The notes: generated from the letters alone by a model not told the origin. Shown: positions 1 through 8,869, numbered from the stretch's first letter. The stretch: 64,000 nt of DNA from Coriobacteriaceae bacterium (GCA_025993015.1 DAJPFV010000001.1:2046001-2110000), one strand, 5' to 3'. Numbers and translations: made by a program.

Positions 1-2
1 CC

Positions 3-671
3 CTCTCCGCCCAGGACGAGGCCGTGTGCGCCGGGATGGCGTTCGCCGAGCGCGTCCAGATGGCGGTGGACGAGGCGCACTCCGACTTCATCACGCAGAA
101 GGTCCGCAACCTGACGAGGAGGGCCGGCCTCAGGTACCCCGAGGCCGACGTCCGCTCGGTCGACTTCTTCGAGGGCCGCGGCCTCGACAGGGTGGCGGTG
201 GCCGAGCTCGCGACCTGCGGGTTCGTCGGGCGCGGCGAGAACGTGGTTCTCCAGGGCCTCACCGGCACGGGCAAGACCTACCTGGCCTGCGCGCTCGCGA
301 AGGCCGCCTGCGCCAGGAGGGTGAGGTCGTGCTACGTCCGCCAGCCCGACCTCGAGGACCTCTGGCGCGAGAGCCGTGACCGGCCCGGCGGCGAGCGCAA
401 GCTCGTCCGCAAGTACGGGGCGTTCGGCCTGCTCGTGATAGACGAGTGGCTGCTCGACAGGCCGGACACCGAGTTCAGGTCGATGCTGCTGGAGCTGATG
501 GAGCTGAGGTACGGCACGGCCTCGACCGTATTCTGCACCCAGTTCAAGAAGAAGGACTGGCACCCGAGGCTCGGCGGCGGGGTGCATGCCGACGCCATCA
601 TGGACAGGATCGTGCACAACGCGGTCTGGGTCGACATGGGCGAGGCCAACATGCGGCAGCGCCGCGGATAG
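3..671 (+). CDS. istB: IstB-like transposition helper ATPase (5' end outside window)
   Basis: This is the AAA+ ATPase partner of an IS21 transposase; IstB binds DNA and activates IstA for strand transfer. The reading frame is open to the window edge, so the start is missing; about 223 codons are present, against roughly 250 in the family. Walker A is seen as GLTGTGKTY, and Walker B as LLVIDEW, where the second acidic residue follows directly. The C-terminal part with DAIMDRIVHNA matches the usual IstB sensor-2 region (RLxH). istA would lie upstream, outside the window. Confidence 0.85.
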   Translation, partial: LSAQDEAVCAGMAFAERVQMAVDEAHSDFITQKVRNLTRRAGLRYPEADVRSVDFFEGRGLDRVAVAELATCGFVGRGENVVLQGLTGTGKTYLACALAKAACARRVRSCYVRQPDLEDLWRESRDRPGGERKLVRKYGAFGLLVIDEWLLDRPDTEFRSMLLELMELRYGTASTVFCTQFKKKDWHPRLGGGVHADAIMDRIVHNAVWVDMGEANMRQRRG

Positions 672-682
672 ACCGGTAGCAA

Positions 683-717
683 TAAAAAAGCACCGGGGCC
701 AGTGTCGGCCCCGGTGC
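683..717 (-). terminator. rho-independent terminator (leftward)
   Basis: A perfect 11-bp stem (690-700 with 707-717) with a 6-nt loop is followed on the minus strand by a run of six T. It lies just after istB and would stop transcription entering the IS from the truncated acyltransferase gene. Confidence 0.7.
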
Positions 718-752
718 CCAAGCGCGATATCGGCGGTGCTGTTTCGCGATAT

Positions 753-1526
753 TCAACAGTGCTCAAGCGAGCAAATACTCATGGAAGCAATGGGGGGCAC
801 CACTTGTTTTAGTAAGTTTACAAGGAATAATAGTATTAGGACTATTGATATGCTTTTACGCCTTTTATAGCTCTCGAACCATTTGTTTGCTTCCAAGTAG
901 TGGATTGTTAGGCCAAGCGCAAACCATATTGCATTTGCTTCTGCCAAATTGATATATCTGTTCGCTGATGGTATTCCAAAATGGTAAAGATAAATTGAAG
1001 CGCCGAAAACTATCGGAACCTTAAAACTTGTTAGAGGGCTCTTTTCGAGTATTTGAAAGATGCACGACGTGGCTGCTGTAATGAAAAAAAGAGTCGGGAG
1101 AAACCAAAGGTGACCGTTGTCTTCGCCCAACAGAATTGATTTAAAGATGATGTGCGGTACAGTTAGGCCATTGTAATAGGGATACTTAACGAGCATCCTG
1201 ATGGGGAAGAGCCAACATATTCCAATCATGATATAGGGGATAATTAAGCGTTGGGCTTTTTTAATGATCTGACTGATAAAATCGCTTGATCGATTCCAGC
1301 TCCATAAAAAACAAAAGCCAGACAACGAAAAGAACAAGGGCATCTGGATTCCGTTTATTAAGAATTTGAGATTATCCAACAGAATTGATTTTTGTTCAGT
1401 TGGATAATATCCCCACGCACTTGAATACAGAATAATGCTGTGGCCTAGGACTACAAGGAATATTGCAAGGGCCCTCACGTTCGTTATGTCGTCTCTACGG
1501 GTTGTGTCCTTGCGGTTGTTCATCAA
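753..1526 (-). pseudogene. Acyltransferase family 3 membrane protein, C-terminus cut off by IS21 element
   Basis: An integral-membrane O-acyltransferase (acyltransferase family 3, OafA/WecH-like) that would decorate a surface glycan. The N-terminus has the family signature: an RALAIFLVVLGH segment, with the His of the catalytic region at the end of the first membrane helix, then several hydrophobic segments including MPLFFSLSGFCFLW. The product is 257 residues; family members are usually 330-380. The last codon and the TGA stop (753-758) lie in the end of the neighbouring IS, so the gene was truncated by insertion. It is strikingly AT-rich compared with the rml genes, a sign of separate acquisition. 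Probably non-functional. Confidence 0.75.
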
Positions 1527-1628
1527 TTGCTTCTTTCGTTAATATTGAGAAGGATTAACTTAATAGAATATCAAACTCTTACTAACCGCTCGATTTATAA
1601 CTATTTTCGATTGTAGAGGACGGATTAT

Positions 1629-2528
1629 ATGAAAGGCATCATCCTCGCCGGCGGGTCCGGCACGCGCCTGTACCCGCTCACGCTCGTGACCTCCAAGCAG
1701 CTGCTGCCGGTCTACGACAAGCCCATGATCTACTACCCGCTGTCCACCCTCATGCTGGCGGGCATCCGGGACATCCTGGTCATCTCCACCCCGACCGACC
1801 TGCCCAACTTCGAGCGCCTGCTCGGGGACGGCTCGCGCTACGGCGTGAGCCTCTCCTACGCCGAGCAGCCGAGCCCCGACGGCCTGGCGCAGGCCTTCAC
1901 CATCGGCGAGGAGTTCATCGCCGGCGAGCCGTGCGCGCTCGTGCTGGGCGACAACATCTTCTACGGCAACGGCCTGTCGCGCCACCTGACGCGCGCCGTG
2001 CAGAACGCCGAGTCGGGGAGGGCGACGGTCTTCGGCTACCACGTGGACGACCCCGAGCGCTTCGGCGTCGTGGAGTTCGACCGCGAGGGCCGTGCCGTCT
2101 CCATCGAGGAGAAGCCCGAGAAGCCCAAGAGCTCCTACGCCGTGACCGGCCTGTACTTCTACCCGGGCGACGTCGCCGCCAAGGCGCATGAGGTCAAGCC
2201 GTCGGCCCGCGGCGAGCTGGAGATCACCACGCTCAACCAGATGTACCTGGAGGAGGGGACCCTGTCCGTGGTGACCCTCGGCCGCGGCTACGCGTGGCTG
2301 GACACCGGCACCATGGAGAGCCTGCACGAGGCCGCGGAGTTCGTCCGCGCCGTGGAGCACTCCCAGGACCTGCCCGTGTCCGTCCCCGAGGAGATCGCCT
2401 GGGAGAACGGCTGGATCACGACCGCCGAGCTGGAGGAGGCCGCGAAGGCCTACGGCAAGTCGGTCTACGGCCGGCACCTGAGGAAGGTCGCCGCCGGCGA
2501 GATCGTCAACAGCCCGCGCGAGTACTAG
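1629..2528 (+). CDS. rmlA: Glucose-1-phosphate thymidylyltransferase
   Basis: RmlA (RfbA) makes dTDP-glucose from dTTP and glucose-1-phosphate, the first step to dTDP-L-rhamnose. The 299-residue length is normal. The nucleotide-binding signature GGSGTRL lies at 8-14, followed by SKQLLPVYDKPMIYYPL; the sugar-binding segments LGDNIFYG and EEKPEKPKSSYAVTGLYFY are typical of the family. A GAGGACG ribosome site lies about 7 nt before ATG 1629. The other rhamnose genes (rmlB, rmlC-D) follow after an inserted block at about 2.6-6.1 kb, so the operon is probably interrupted. Confidence 0.96.
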   Translation: MKGIILAGGSGTRLYPLTLVTSKQLLPVYDKPMIYYPLSTLMLAGIRDILVISTPTDLPNFERLLGDGSRYGVSLSYAEQPSPDGLAQAFTIGEEFIAGEPCALVLGDNIFYGNGLSRHLTRAVQNAESGRATVFGYHVDDPERFGVVEFDREGRAVSIEEKPEKPKSSYAVTGLYFYPGDVAAKAHEVKPSARGELEITTLNQMYLEEGTLSVVTLGRGYAWLDTGTMESLHEAAEFVRAVEHSQDLPVSVPEEIAWENGWITTAELEEAAKAYGKSVYGRHLRKVAAGEIVNSPREY

Positions 2529-2547
2529 CGCCAGCTTGTTTTCTTTT

Positions 2548-2580
2548 AGGGGTCACCGTTTATCTGGTGGCCCCTTTCGT
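2548..2580 (+). terminator. terminator-like hairpin after rmlA
   Basis: A 10-bp stem with one G-T pair (2548-2557 with 2566-2575), 8-nt loop, then TTCGTT. It lies 20 nt after the rmlA stop. The T run is short, so termination may be partial. Confidence 0.5.
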
Positions 2581-2623
2581 TATGATTACGTTGACCATAA
2601 AGACAATATGATTGGGAGTGGAT

Positions 2624-3061
2624 GTGTTAAGCGTCTACTTTGGCGATATGCCAGAAGCGATTTACAACACAGCGACATATTTCAAAAACTCTTACCGGTC
2701 TACTTGGATTACGGATCCCTATGCAGTCTCGATAATTAAAGATGTCGATCGATCGGTTGTTGTCTCCGAAAACGTCATCGAAAGCCCTGTGCTTGGATCC
2801 ATCTCCCCACTCCAGCTTTCTGGTGGCGTGAAAACGCTGCTGCTTATGAGATTTGATCGTAAGCATATTTTTAACGCTTCTACCTGTGGTGACAACTGTG
2901 CCAAGTGGATTCTCGACATGGCGAAAGACCGCAAGCTCGTTGTGAATCTCTATCATGTGATGGACTTTGGTCGCGAGGATTTTAAAATTAAAGTCGTGAA
3001 TAGCGGCCGAATCGTTCACAACATGGCCGATTTGATTCACGAGTCGATTCCGTATCTGTAG
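2624..3061 (+). CDS. DUF4869 domain protein
   Basis: A soluble protein of about 145 residues that I recognise as DUF4869 (family of unknown function): characteristic runs are YFGDMPEAIYNTATYFKN, QLSGGVKTLLLMRFD and STCGDNCAKWIL. GTG 2624 is preferred over the upstream TTG 2612 because it gives the usual family N-terminus (MLSVYFGD) and has GGGAG about 6 nt upstream. It is directly followed by a P-loop ATPase gene, a pairing that suggests they work together. Base composition is lower in GC than the flanking rml genes, so the pair looks inserted into the rhamnose operon. Confidence 0.75.
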   Translation: MLSVYFGDMPEAIYNTATYFKNSYRSTWITDPYAVSIIKDVDRSVVVSENVIESPVLGSISPLQLSGGVKTLLLMRFDRKHIFNASTCGDNCAKWILDMAKDRKLVVNLYHVMDFGREDFKIKVVNSGRIVHNMADLIHESIPYL

Positions 3062-3543
3062 GTGCTGCTTATGAACGGTTCGCATCTCGTTAAGATTTCC
3101 CGCCGCAGGGGAACCAAGTACACATTTACCATTAAACGGAACATTACTATTGTGCGTGGGGATAGTGGCACGGGTAAGACGACACTGTTTGACATGGTCG
3201 CAGACTACATGCGAACGGGCGAGCAGTCGGGTGTTTCCTTGCAATGCGATTGTCCCTGTGTCGCCCTGACCGATTATGATTGGCGAAACCAGCTTTCGTC
3301 CGTTCATGACTCGATTGTATTTGTCGATGAGGGCTTAAAAGAGATCCATTCTGATGAGTTTGCCCATCATGTGCTGTATTCCTCGAATTATTTCGTGCTG
3401 ATCTCAAGGGCTGATTTCCCCAATCTTCCGTATAGCGTGGATGAGATTTACAAGATTAAGACGAGCGGAAAATACCATTCTTTCGTCCCTGTTTATCAAG
3501 ATCGCGGGAATCATCGTTATGCTATTTCCCGGTCGGCGCCAAA

Positions 3544-3547
3544 ACAG
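3544..3547. repeat. target site duplication ACAG, left copy
   Basis: The four bases directly before the IS left end; the same four lie directly after the right end at 5593-5596. IS21-family elements make 4-8 bp duplications. Confidence 0.85.
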
Positions 3548-3684
3548 TGTTAGCGCCGGGCGATTTTAGCCGCTAATAGTCAAACTATTTTGACCAATCC
3601 CGGTCACCGAATAATGGCCACCGTGCCTCCCCGCCGCCACTACGCTGGTGGTGCCAACACGCCGGCGTTAGGAGGACCATTGAG

Positions 3685-4992
3685 GTGAACGAGAGACACG
3701 ATGACCTACAGGAGATTATAGACGCGGCGCTCCGGGAGATGGCCGCGGAGGAGGGCGACGGGTTCGACCCGCAGGCATGCAACCTCGCGGAGTTCTGCAG
3801 GAGGACGGGGCTCACCCGCTCCCGTGCGAGGACGGTCAGGGCACACGGGTTCAGGGCCCTGCCCCACGGGAACAGCGGGAGGAGGGCCGCGCCGGGCGTG
3901 CTTGCCGGCCACACCGGCCTGGTGGACGACCTCCTGCGGAAGGGCGTCACCAACTCGCAGGTGATATTCGAGCGGCTGCTCGGCCAGGGCTACGCCGGCG
4001 GCCTCACCACGGTGAAGACCTATATCGCCGCGCACCGGGACCTCGTGCCCGCGAAGAGGCGGCAGGTGGCCCCGCAGGGCTGCCGCGGGCAGCGCTTCAG
4101 GACGGCGCCCGGAGAGGCCTACCAGATGGACTGGGGCTTCGTCGCGGTCGAGCGCCCCGGCGGCGAGCGGGCGCGGATCGCCTGCTTCGCCATGGTCTGC
4201 CACCATTGCGGGAGCGCCCACGTCGAGTTCTTCCCGAACGCGCGCCAGGAGAACCTCCTCATCGGGATGCTGCACGCGTTCTCGGCGCTGGGCGTGCCCG
4301 CGACCGTGCTCACCGACAACATGAAGAGCGTGGTCGTCCGCCGCGATGCCGACGGCCGGCCCGTCTGGCAGGCCGACTACGCCGAGTTCATGGGCGTCGT
4401 CGGCTTCCGCACCAGGCTGTGCAGGCCGCGCCACCCCTATACGAAGGGCAAGGTGGAGAGGCTCGTCCGCTTCGTGAAGGGGAACTTCCTCGCGGGAAGG
4501 TCCTTCACCGACCTTGACGCCCTCAACCGGGAGGCCGCCCTCTGGTGCGCCGAGCAGGGAGGCCGCTGGCGGCGCCCGGCGGCATGCGTCCCGATGCGCG
4601 AGCACGAGGCGGCGTGCTCGGCGAACACCAGGCCGCTCGAGGTCACGGCCGAGGTCGAGCGGTACCTGTGCCCGCGCCGGAAGATCTCCTTCGACGGCTT
4701 CGTGAGCTTCGAGGGGCACCGCTACGGCGTGCCCTACTGGTACGGCCGCCGCGAGTGCAGGGTGAGCCGGGAGGGGCGCGTGGTGCACATATACAGCGAC
4801 GACCTCTCCCGCGAGCTCGTCGCCCACGCCGTCGGCGCCGGCGCCGACGGCTGGTGCGAGGGCCAGTGGGAGACATCGCCGGCGCAGCCCGAGGAGCTGC
4901 CGACCCAGCCGGTCGGGACCGTGGTCGAGCAGATCGCCCCGCCCCGTGCGAAGCCCGGTTTCGAGAGGTTCGACTTCGGGAGGGCCGAATGA
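3685..4992 (+). CDS. istA: IS21-family transposase IstA
   Basis: A DDE/rve-fold transposase of 435 residues, within the family range. It starts at GTG 3685, about 9 nt after an AGGAGG ribosome site. The N-terminal helix-turn-helix part (about 20-110) is followed by the catalytic core: Asp in YQMDWGFV (about 149), Asp in VLTDNMK (about 211) and Glu in YTKGKVERLV (about 258). The C-terminal region (about 330-435) is the usual IstA beta-rich tail. Its stop overlaps the ATG that once began istB (ATGA at 4989-4992), the normal arrangement. Confidence 0.93.
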   Translation: MNERHDDLQEIIDAALREMAAEEGDGFDPQACNLAEFCRRTGLTRSRARTVRAHGFRALPHGNSGRRAAPGVLAGHTGLVDDLLRKGVTNSQVIFERLLGQGYAGGLTTVKTYIAAHRDLVPAKRRQVAPQGCRGQRFRTAPGEAYQMDWGFVAVERPGGERARIACFAMVCHHCGSAHVEFFPNARQENLLIGMLHAFSALGVPATVLTDNMKSVVVRRDADGRPVWQADYAEFMGVVGFRTRLCRPRHPYTKGKVERLVRFVKGNFLAGRSFTDLDALNREAALWCAEQGGRWRRPAACVPMREHEAACSANTRPLEVTAEVERYLCPRRKISFDGFVSFEGHRYGVPYWYGRRECRVSREGRVVHIYSDDLSRELVAHAVGAGADGWCEGQWETSPAQPEELPTQPVGTVVEQIAPPRAKPGFERFDFGRAE

Positions 4993-5485
4993 TGGCGGGC
5001 CCGGCGGCATAGGGAAGACGCACCTCGCGCAGGCCTACGGGCGCGAGTGCTGCATGCGGGGGATCAAGACCTACTACATAAAGGCGACCGAGCTCAGGGA
5101 CAGGTTCCAGAAGGCCGTCCAGCGGGGAAACACCTCGCGGGTCGTCTCCTCGCTCGTCAAGCCGTCGTGCCTCATCGTTGACGAGGTGGGGAGATGCGTC
5201 TACGACAGGCCGTGCACCGACCTGTTCTTCGATGTCGTCGACAGGCGCTACGAGAAGGAGGGGCCGAACGCGATGGTCCTCACGAGCAACATCGCCCCGA
5301 GCGGGTGGGATGAGTTCTTCACGGGCGACGACACGCTCCTCTGCGCCCTCGACAGGCTGTTCGACAAGGCGTCGGTGTTCGTGATGCGGGGCCCGAGCTA
5401 CCGCGGCAGGGGGCTCGACACCTACTCGGTGGAGGCCGTCCCCCAGGCGGTGAAGGTGAGGGGGATCCAGCCCGAGGGGATGTAG
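4989..5485 (+). pseudogene. istB: istB remnant lacking its N-terminal third
   Basis: The ATG at 4989 overlaps the istA stop as in intact IS21 elements, but only six more codons follow before a TAG. The rest of IstB is in another frame and begins at once with the Walker A region GGPGGIGKTHLAQ; Walker B is CLIVDEVG. IstB normally has about 100 residues before Walker A, so a deletion of about 300 bp at about 4994 removed the N-terminal domain and shifted the frame. The C-terminal part to 5485 is intact. Confidence 0.85.
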
Positions 5486-5592
5486 GGAAGCGATAGGAAA
5501 GACATAGATGCGGGCGTGTTGGCTAAAATGGGTCGGCCGGGATTGGTCAATCTCGGCCGACTATATTTGGCTAAATTATTCCGACGCTAACA

Positions 5593-5596
5593 ACAG
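5593..5596. repeat. target site duplication ACAG, right copy
   Basis: Matches 3544-3547. Removing the IS and one copy restores the reading frame of the interrupted P-loop gene. Confidence 0.85.
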
Positions 5597-6169
5597 GACT
5601 TTTCTATCCTTCTATGCGAGGACAGTAAGTCTGGTTTCCAGTTCTTTAAACGGCATTTTGCTGACAGTGAGCTTACCTGTACTTCGGCCATGACGAACAG
5701 CGCGATTTTGGGCTGGTTGGATCAGCATCTCGACGATCGCGTGTTTGTTGTCGCGGACGGGGCGGCATTTGGGTGCTATGCGGACCGCGTCCTTAAGCTG
5801 CAAGACATTCACCGCGATACTGTTACGGTTTGTCTTCCCGAGTCGTTCGAATGGCTTCTGCTGAGCTCCGGCGTATTTTCAGGGCTAGATGTTAAGACGG
5901 TTTTGGAAACCCCAGAAGCCTTTGTAAACAGTGAGAAGTTTAAAAGCTGGGAGGATTTCTTCTATAAGTACTTACGTGAAATAACTGGGGATTCGGTTTT
6001 TCACTACGACAAAGACTGCATTTCGGAGGCGTTTTGTACAGGAGGTAATTCTGCGAAGGTTATGGCTCTTATCGCATGCCGAAATGTCCGATAGTTTTGT
6101 TGAATAGCGTCGCGGCGTCACTTCCTGCGGCATACTAAAGAAGCTGTACATGCTTCAGATTGGATTTTC

Positions 6170-7189
6170 ATGTCTGAGATTTTCGAACCCAAGAATATCA
6201 TCGTCACTGGCGGCTGCGGCTTCATCGGCAGCAACTTCGTGCACTACGTCGTGAACAACCACCCGGGCGTCCACGTCACCGTCCTGGACAAGCTGACCTA
6301 CGCCGGCAACCCCGAGAACATCGCGGGCCTGCCGTCGGACCGCGTGGAGCTCGTCGTGGGCGACATCTGCGACGCGGAGCTGCTGGACAGGCTGGTGCCG
6401 GGCCACGACGCGATCGTGCACTACGCCGCCGAGAGCCACAACGACAACTCCATCGCGGACCCCGAGCCGTTCCTGCGCACCAACGTGGAGGGCACCTTCC
6501 GCCTGCTGGAGGCCGTGAGGAAATACGGCATCCGCTACCACCACGTCTCCACCGACGAGGTCTACGGCGACCTGGCGCTCGACGACCCCGCCAAGTTCAC
6601 CGAGGAGACGCCGTATCACCCGAGCAGCCCGTACTCGAGCACCAAGGCGTCCTCCGACATGCTGGTCCGCGCCTGGACCCGCACCTACGGCCTGCGCACC
6701 ACGATCTCCAACTGCTCCAACAACTACGGCCCCTACCAGCACGTGGAGAAGTTCATCCCCAGGCAGATCACCAACATCATCGACGGCGTGCGCCCCAAGC
6801 TCTACGGCCGCGGCGAGAACGTCCGCGACTGGATCCACACCGAGGACCACTCCTCTGCCGTCTGGGACATCCTCACCAAGGGCCGGATGGGGGAGACCTA
6901 CCTCATCGGCGCAAATGGCGAGAAGAACAACATCACCGTCCTGCGCATGATCCTCGAGGCGATGGGAAAGGACCCCGAGGACTTCGACTGGGTCGCCGAT
7001 CGCCCCGGCCACGACCGCCGCTACGCCATCGACTCCACCAAGCTCCAGCGCGAGCTGGGCTGGAGGCCGGCCCACACCGACTTCGCCGAGGGGCTCAAGC
7101 GGACCATCGACTGGTACGTCGCCAACGAGTCCTGGTGGCGCCCCGCCAAGGAGGCCACCGAGGCCCGCTACCGCGCACAGGGCCAGTAA
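6170..7189 (+). CDS. rmlB: dTDP-glucose 4,6-dehydratase
   Basis: RmlB (RfbB) is an NAD-dependent short-chain dehydrogenase-type enzyme that converts dTDP-glucose to dTDP-4-keto-6-deoxyglucose. It has 339 residues. The Rossmann motif TGGCGFIGSNF lies at 13-23. STDEVYGDL (about 127-135) supplies the catalytic Thr-Asp-Glu, and YSSTKAS (about 155-161) the YxxxK pair. The ribosome site is weak. It is the second of the three rhamnose-synthesis genes in the region and is followed, after a very strong hairpin, by rmlC-D. Confidence 0.96.
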   Translation: MSEIFEPKNIIVTGGCGFIGSNFVHYVVNNHPGVHVTVLDKLTYAGNPENIAGLPSDRVELVVGDICDAELLDRLVPGHDAIVHYAAESHNDNSIADPEPFLRTNVEGTFRLLEAVRKYGIRYHHVSTDEVYGDLALDDPAKFTEETPYHPSSPYSSTKASSDMLVRAWTRTYGLRTTISNCSNNYGPYQHVEKFIPRQITNIIDGVRPKLYGRGENVRDWIHTEDHSSAVWDILTKGRMGETYLIGANGEKNNITVLRMILEAMGKDPEDFDWVADRPGHDRRYAIDSTKLQRELGWRPAHTDFAEGLKRTIDWYVANESWWRPAKEATEARYRAQGQ

Positions 7190-7210
7190 GACTGCATTCC
7201 GGCGAACCGC

Positions 7211-7280
7211 ACCGCGGGGCGCCCGCGCGGGGCCGCAGGGCATGGGGATGACCCTGCGGCCCCGCGCGGGCGCCCCCGGT
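7211..7280. repeat. very long GC-rich inverted repeat between rmlB and rmlC-D
   Basis: A perfect 25-bp stem (7216-7240 with 7252-7276) encloses an 11-nt loop. Four more base pairs (7211-7214 with 7277-7280) extend it past one bulged C. There is no T run on either side, so it is not a classical terminator. As RNA it would be extremely stable. It may shape mRNA processing or the relative expression of rmlB and rmlC-D. Confidence 0.85.
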
Positions 7281-7312
7281 TATACAACCTCTTCGATAGG
7301 AGCTTTTCCCAC

Positions 7313-8767
7313 ATGGCAGACATCGCATTCGAGAAGGACCTCTCCGTCGCCGAGACCGGCATCGAGGGCCTCAAGGTCGTCGACCTCGCCGTCCACGGCG
7401 ACTCGCGCGGCTGGTTCAAGGAGAACTGGCAGCGCGCCAAGATGACCGCCCTGGGCATCCCGGACCTCAGGGTCGTCCAGAACAACATCTCCTACAACGA
7501 CAGCCGCGGCGTCACCCGCGGCATCCACGCCGAGCCCTGGGACAAGTTCATCTCCGTGGCGCGCGGCAGCGTCTTCGGCGCCTGGGTGGACCTGCGCGAG
7601 GGCAGCGAGACCTACGGGAAGGTGTTCACCTGCACGCTCGACCCGTCCAAGGCCATCTACGTCCCGCGCGGCGTGGGCAACTCCTTCCAGGCCCTGGAGG
7701 ACGGCACCGCCTACACCTACCTGGTGGACGCCCACTGGTCCCTCGAGCTCAAGAAGACCTACACCTTCGTGAACCTCGCCGACCCCGAGCTCGCCATCGA
7801 GTGGCCGATCCCGTTCGATGAGGCCACCGTCTCCGAGGCCGACCTCAACCACCCGATGCTCAGGGACGTCGTCCCAATGGCGCCCAAGAGGACGCTCGTC
7901 ACCGGCTGCAACGGCCAGCTGGGCCATGCTGTGCGCAGGCTGGCGGAGGAGCGCGGCGTCGCCAAGGACTTCGACTTCTGCGACATCGACACCTTCGATA
8001 TGTCAGACCCGGACGCCTACACACAGTACGACTGGTCGCTCTACGGCACCGTGATCAACTGCGGCGCCTACACCGCCGTGGATAGGGCGGAGACCGCCGA
8101 GGGCCGCGCGACCGCCTGGAAGGCCAACGCGACCGGCCCCGCCCTCCTCGCCCGCACATGCTCTGATCACGGGATCACCCTCGTCCACGTGTCCAGCGAC
8201 TACGTCTTCGACGGCACCGCCGAGGTGCATGACGAGGACGAGCCCCTCAGCCCGCTGTCCGTCTACGGCCAGACCAAGGCCGCCGGCGACATCGCCGTGG
8301 CCGGGTGCCCGCGCCACTACATCATGCGCTCCAGCTGGGTCATCGGCGAGGGCCGCAACTTCGTCAAGACGATGAAGGGCCTGTCCGACCGCGTCGCCGA
8401 CCCCGAGGACGGGCTCGAGCAGGTCACGGTCGTTGACGACCAGCTGGGCCGCCTGACCTTCACGCGCGACATGGCCGAGGCCATCTTCCACGTGCTGGGG
8501 ACGCACGCCCCCTACGGCACCTACGACTGCACCGGCTCCGGCACCGTCAAGTCCTGGGCCGATATCGCCCGCGCCGTCTTCGAGGCCGCCAACGGCAACG
8601 GGGGCAGGGTCGTGCCGGTATCGACCGCCGACTACTACGCGAGCGCCGAGGGCCCCGTCGCCCCGCGCCCGGTCCACTCCGCGCTCGACCTGTCCAAGCT
8701 CGAGGCTGCCGGCTTCCACATGCCCGACTGGGAGGAAGAGCTGGGGGAGTACATCAAGACGCTCTAG
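7313..8767 (+). CDS. rmlCD: Bifunctional dTDP-4-keto-rhamnose 3,5-epimerase / 4-reductase (RmlC-RmlD fusion)
   Basis: One 484-residue protein carries the last two steps to dTDP-L-rhamnose. Residues 1 to about 188 are the RmlC cupin epimerase (RGWFKENWQ, SRGVTRGIHAEPWDKFISV with the active-site His, YVPRGVGNSFQ). From about 189 the RmlD reductase follows: Rossmann motif TGCNGQLGH (about 195-203), VSSDYVFDG, and YGQTK (about 318-322) as YxxxK. The start at ATG 7313 follows TAGGAGC. Such fusions are known in actinobacterial-type rhamnose loci; fusing the two would hand the unstable keto intermediate from one site to the next. Confidence 0.94.
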   Translation: MADIAFEKDLSVAETGIEGLKVVDLAVHGDSRGWFKENWQRAKMTALGIPDLRVVQNNISYNDSRGVTRGIHAEPWDKFISVARGSVFGAWVDLREGSETYGKVFTCTLDPSKAIYVPRGVGNSFQALEDGTAYTYLVDAHWSLELKKTYTFVNLADPELAIEWPIPFDEATVSEADLNHPMLRDVVPMAPKRTLVTGCNGQLGHAVRRLAEERGVAKDFDFCDIDTFDMSDPDAYTQYDWSLYGTVINCGAYTAVDRAETAEGRATAWKANATGPALLARTCSDHGITLVHVSSDYVFDGTAEVHDEDEPLSPLSVYGQTKAAGDIAVAGCPRHYIMRSSWVIGEGRNFVKTMKGLSDRVADPEDGLEQVTVVDDQLGRLTFTRDMAEAIFHVLGTHAPYGTYDCTGSGTVKSWADIARAVFEAANGNGGRVVPVSTADYYASAEGPVAPRPVHSALDLSKLEAAGFHMPDWEEELGEYIKTL

Positions 8768-8789
8768 CCGCTATTAACTTTTCGAGAGT

Positions 8790-8820
8790 AAAAGCCGCCG
8801 TTCTTTAACGGCGGCTTTTC
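8790..8820 (+). terminator. rho-independent terminator after rmlC-D
   Basis: AAAAGCCGCCG and CGGCGGCTTTT form a long stem with an 8-nt loop (8790-8819). The symmetrical A and T tracts let it also serve the convergent glycosyltransferase gene. Confidence 0.9.
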
Positions 8821-8869
8821 TTGTTGGTGGCTATCTGCGCAGTGGTGCCAATAGTATTTTGCGGAAGAT

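Larger units (their letters stand above)
1..758 (+). mobile_element. IS21-family element, right part only
   Basis: The window opens inside an IS21-like element: it carries the 3' part of istB and the right terminus. The end is placed at about 758, after the terminal bases TTCAACA, because IS21 elements end in CA and the motif GCGATAT occurs twice just inside (723-730 and 745-752 region), like the repeated transposase-binding sites of this family. The element lies against a truncated acyltransferase gene, so it seems to have inserted into it. The left end is outside the window, so no target duplication can be checked. Its IstB is clearly different from that of the second IS21-like element at 3548-5592. 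Confidence 0.7.
3548..5592 (+). mobile_element. IS21-family insertion sequence, complete ends, defective istB
   Basis: The element is 2045 bp. Its ends are TGTTAGCG (3548-3555) and the inverse CGCTAACA (5585-5592). Further inside, the inverted terminal regions align over about 55 bp with blocks TTTAGCC, ATAGTC and a perfect 13-bp match (3591-3603 with 5537-5549). An ACAG duplication flanks it. It carries istA and a 5'-deleted istB. The multi-block termini are typical of IS21 transposase-binding sites. Because istB is damaged, this copy is probably immobile unless helped in trans. Confidence 0.93.
3062..6094 (+). pseudogene. P-loop ATPase gene split by an IS21-like insertion
   Basis: Two pieces of one gene: 3062-3547 (162 codons) and 5597-6094 (165 codons plus stop). 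If the IS (3548-5592) and one copy of the ACAG target duplication are removed, ...APKQ joins DFSILLCEDSK... in the same frame, giving a protein of about 327 residues. The N-terminal half has a Walker A motif (GDSGTGKTTL) and a possible Walker B (DSIVFVDE). The role is unknown; it directly follows the DUF4869 gene and probably forms a unit with it. The upstream piece now ends at TGT-TAG inside the IS terminus. The start may be GTG 3062 or ATG 3071. Confidence 0.85.
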
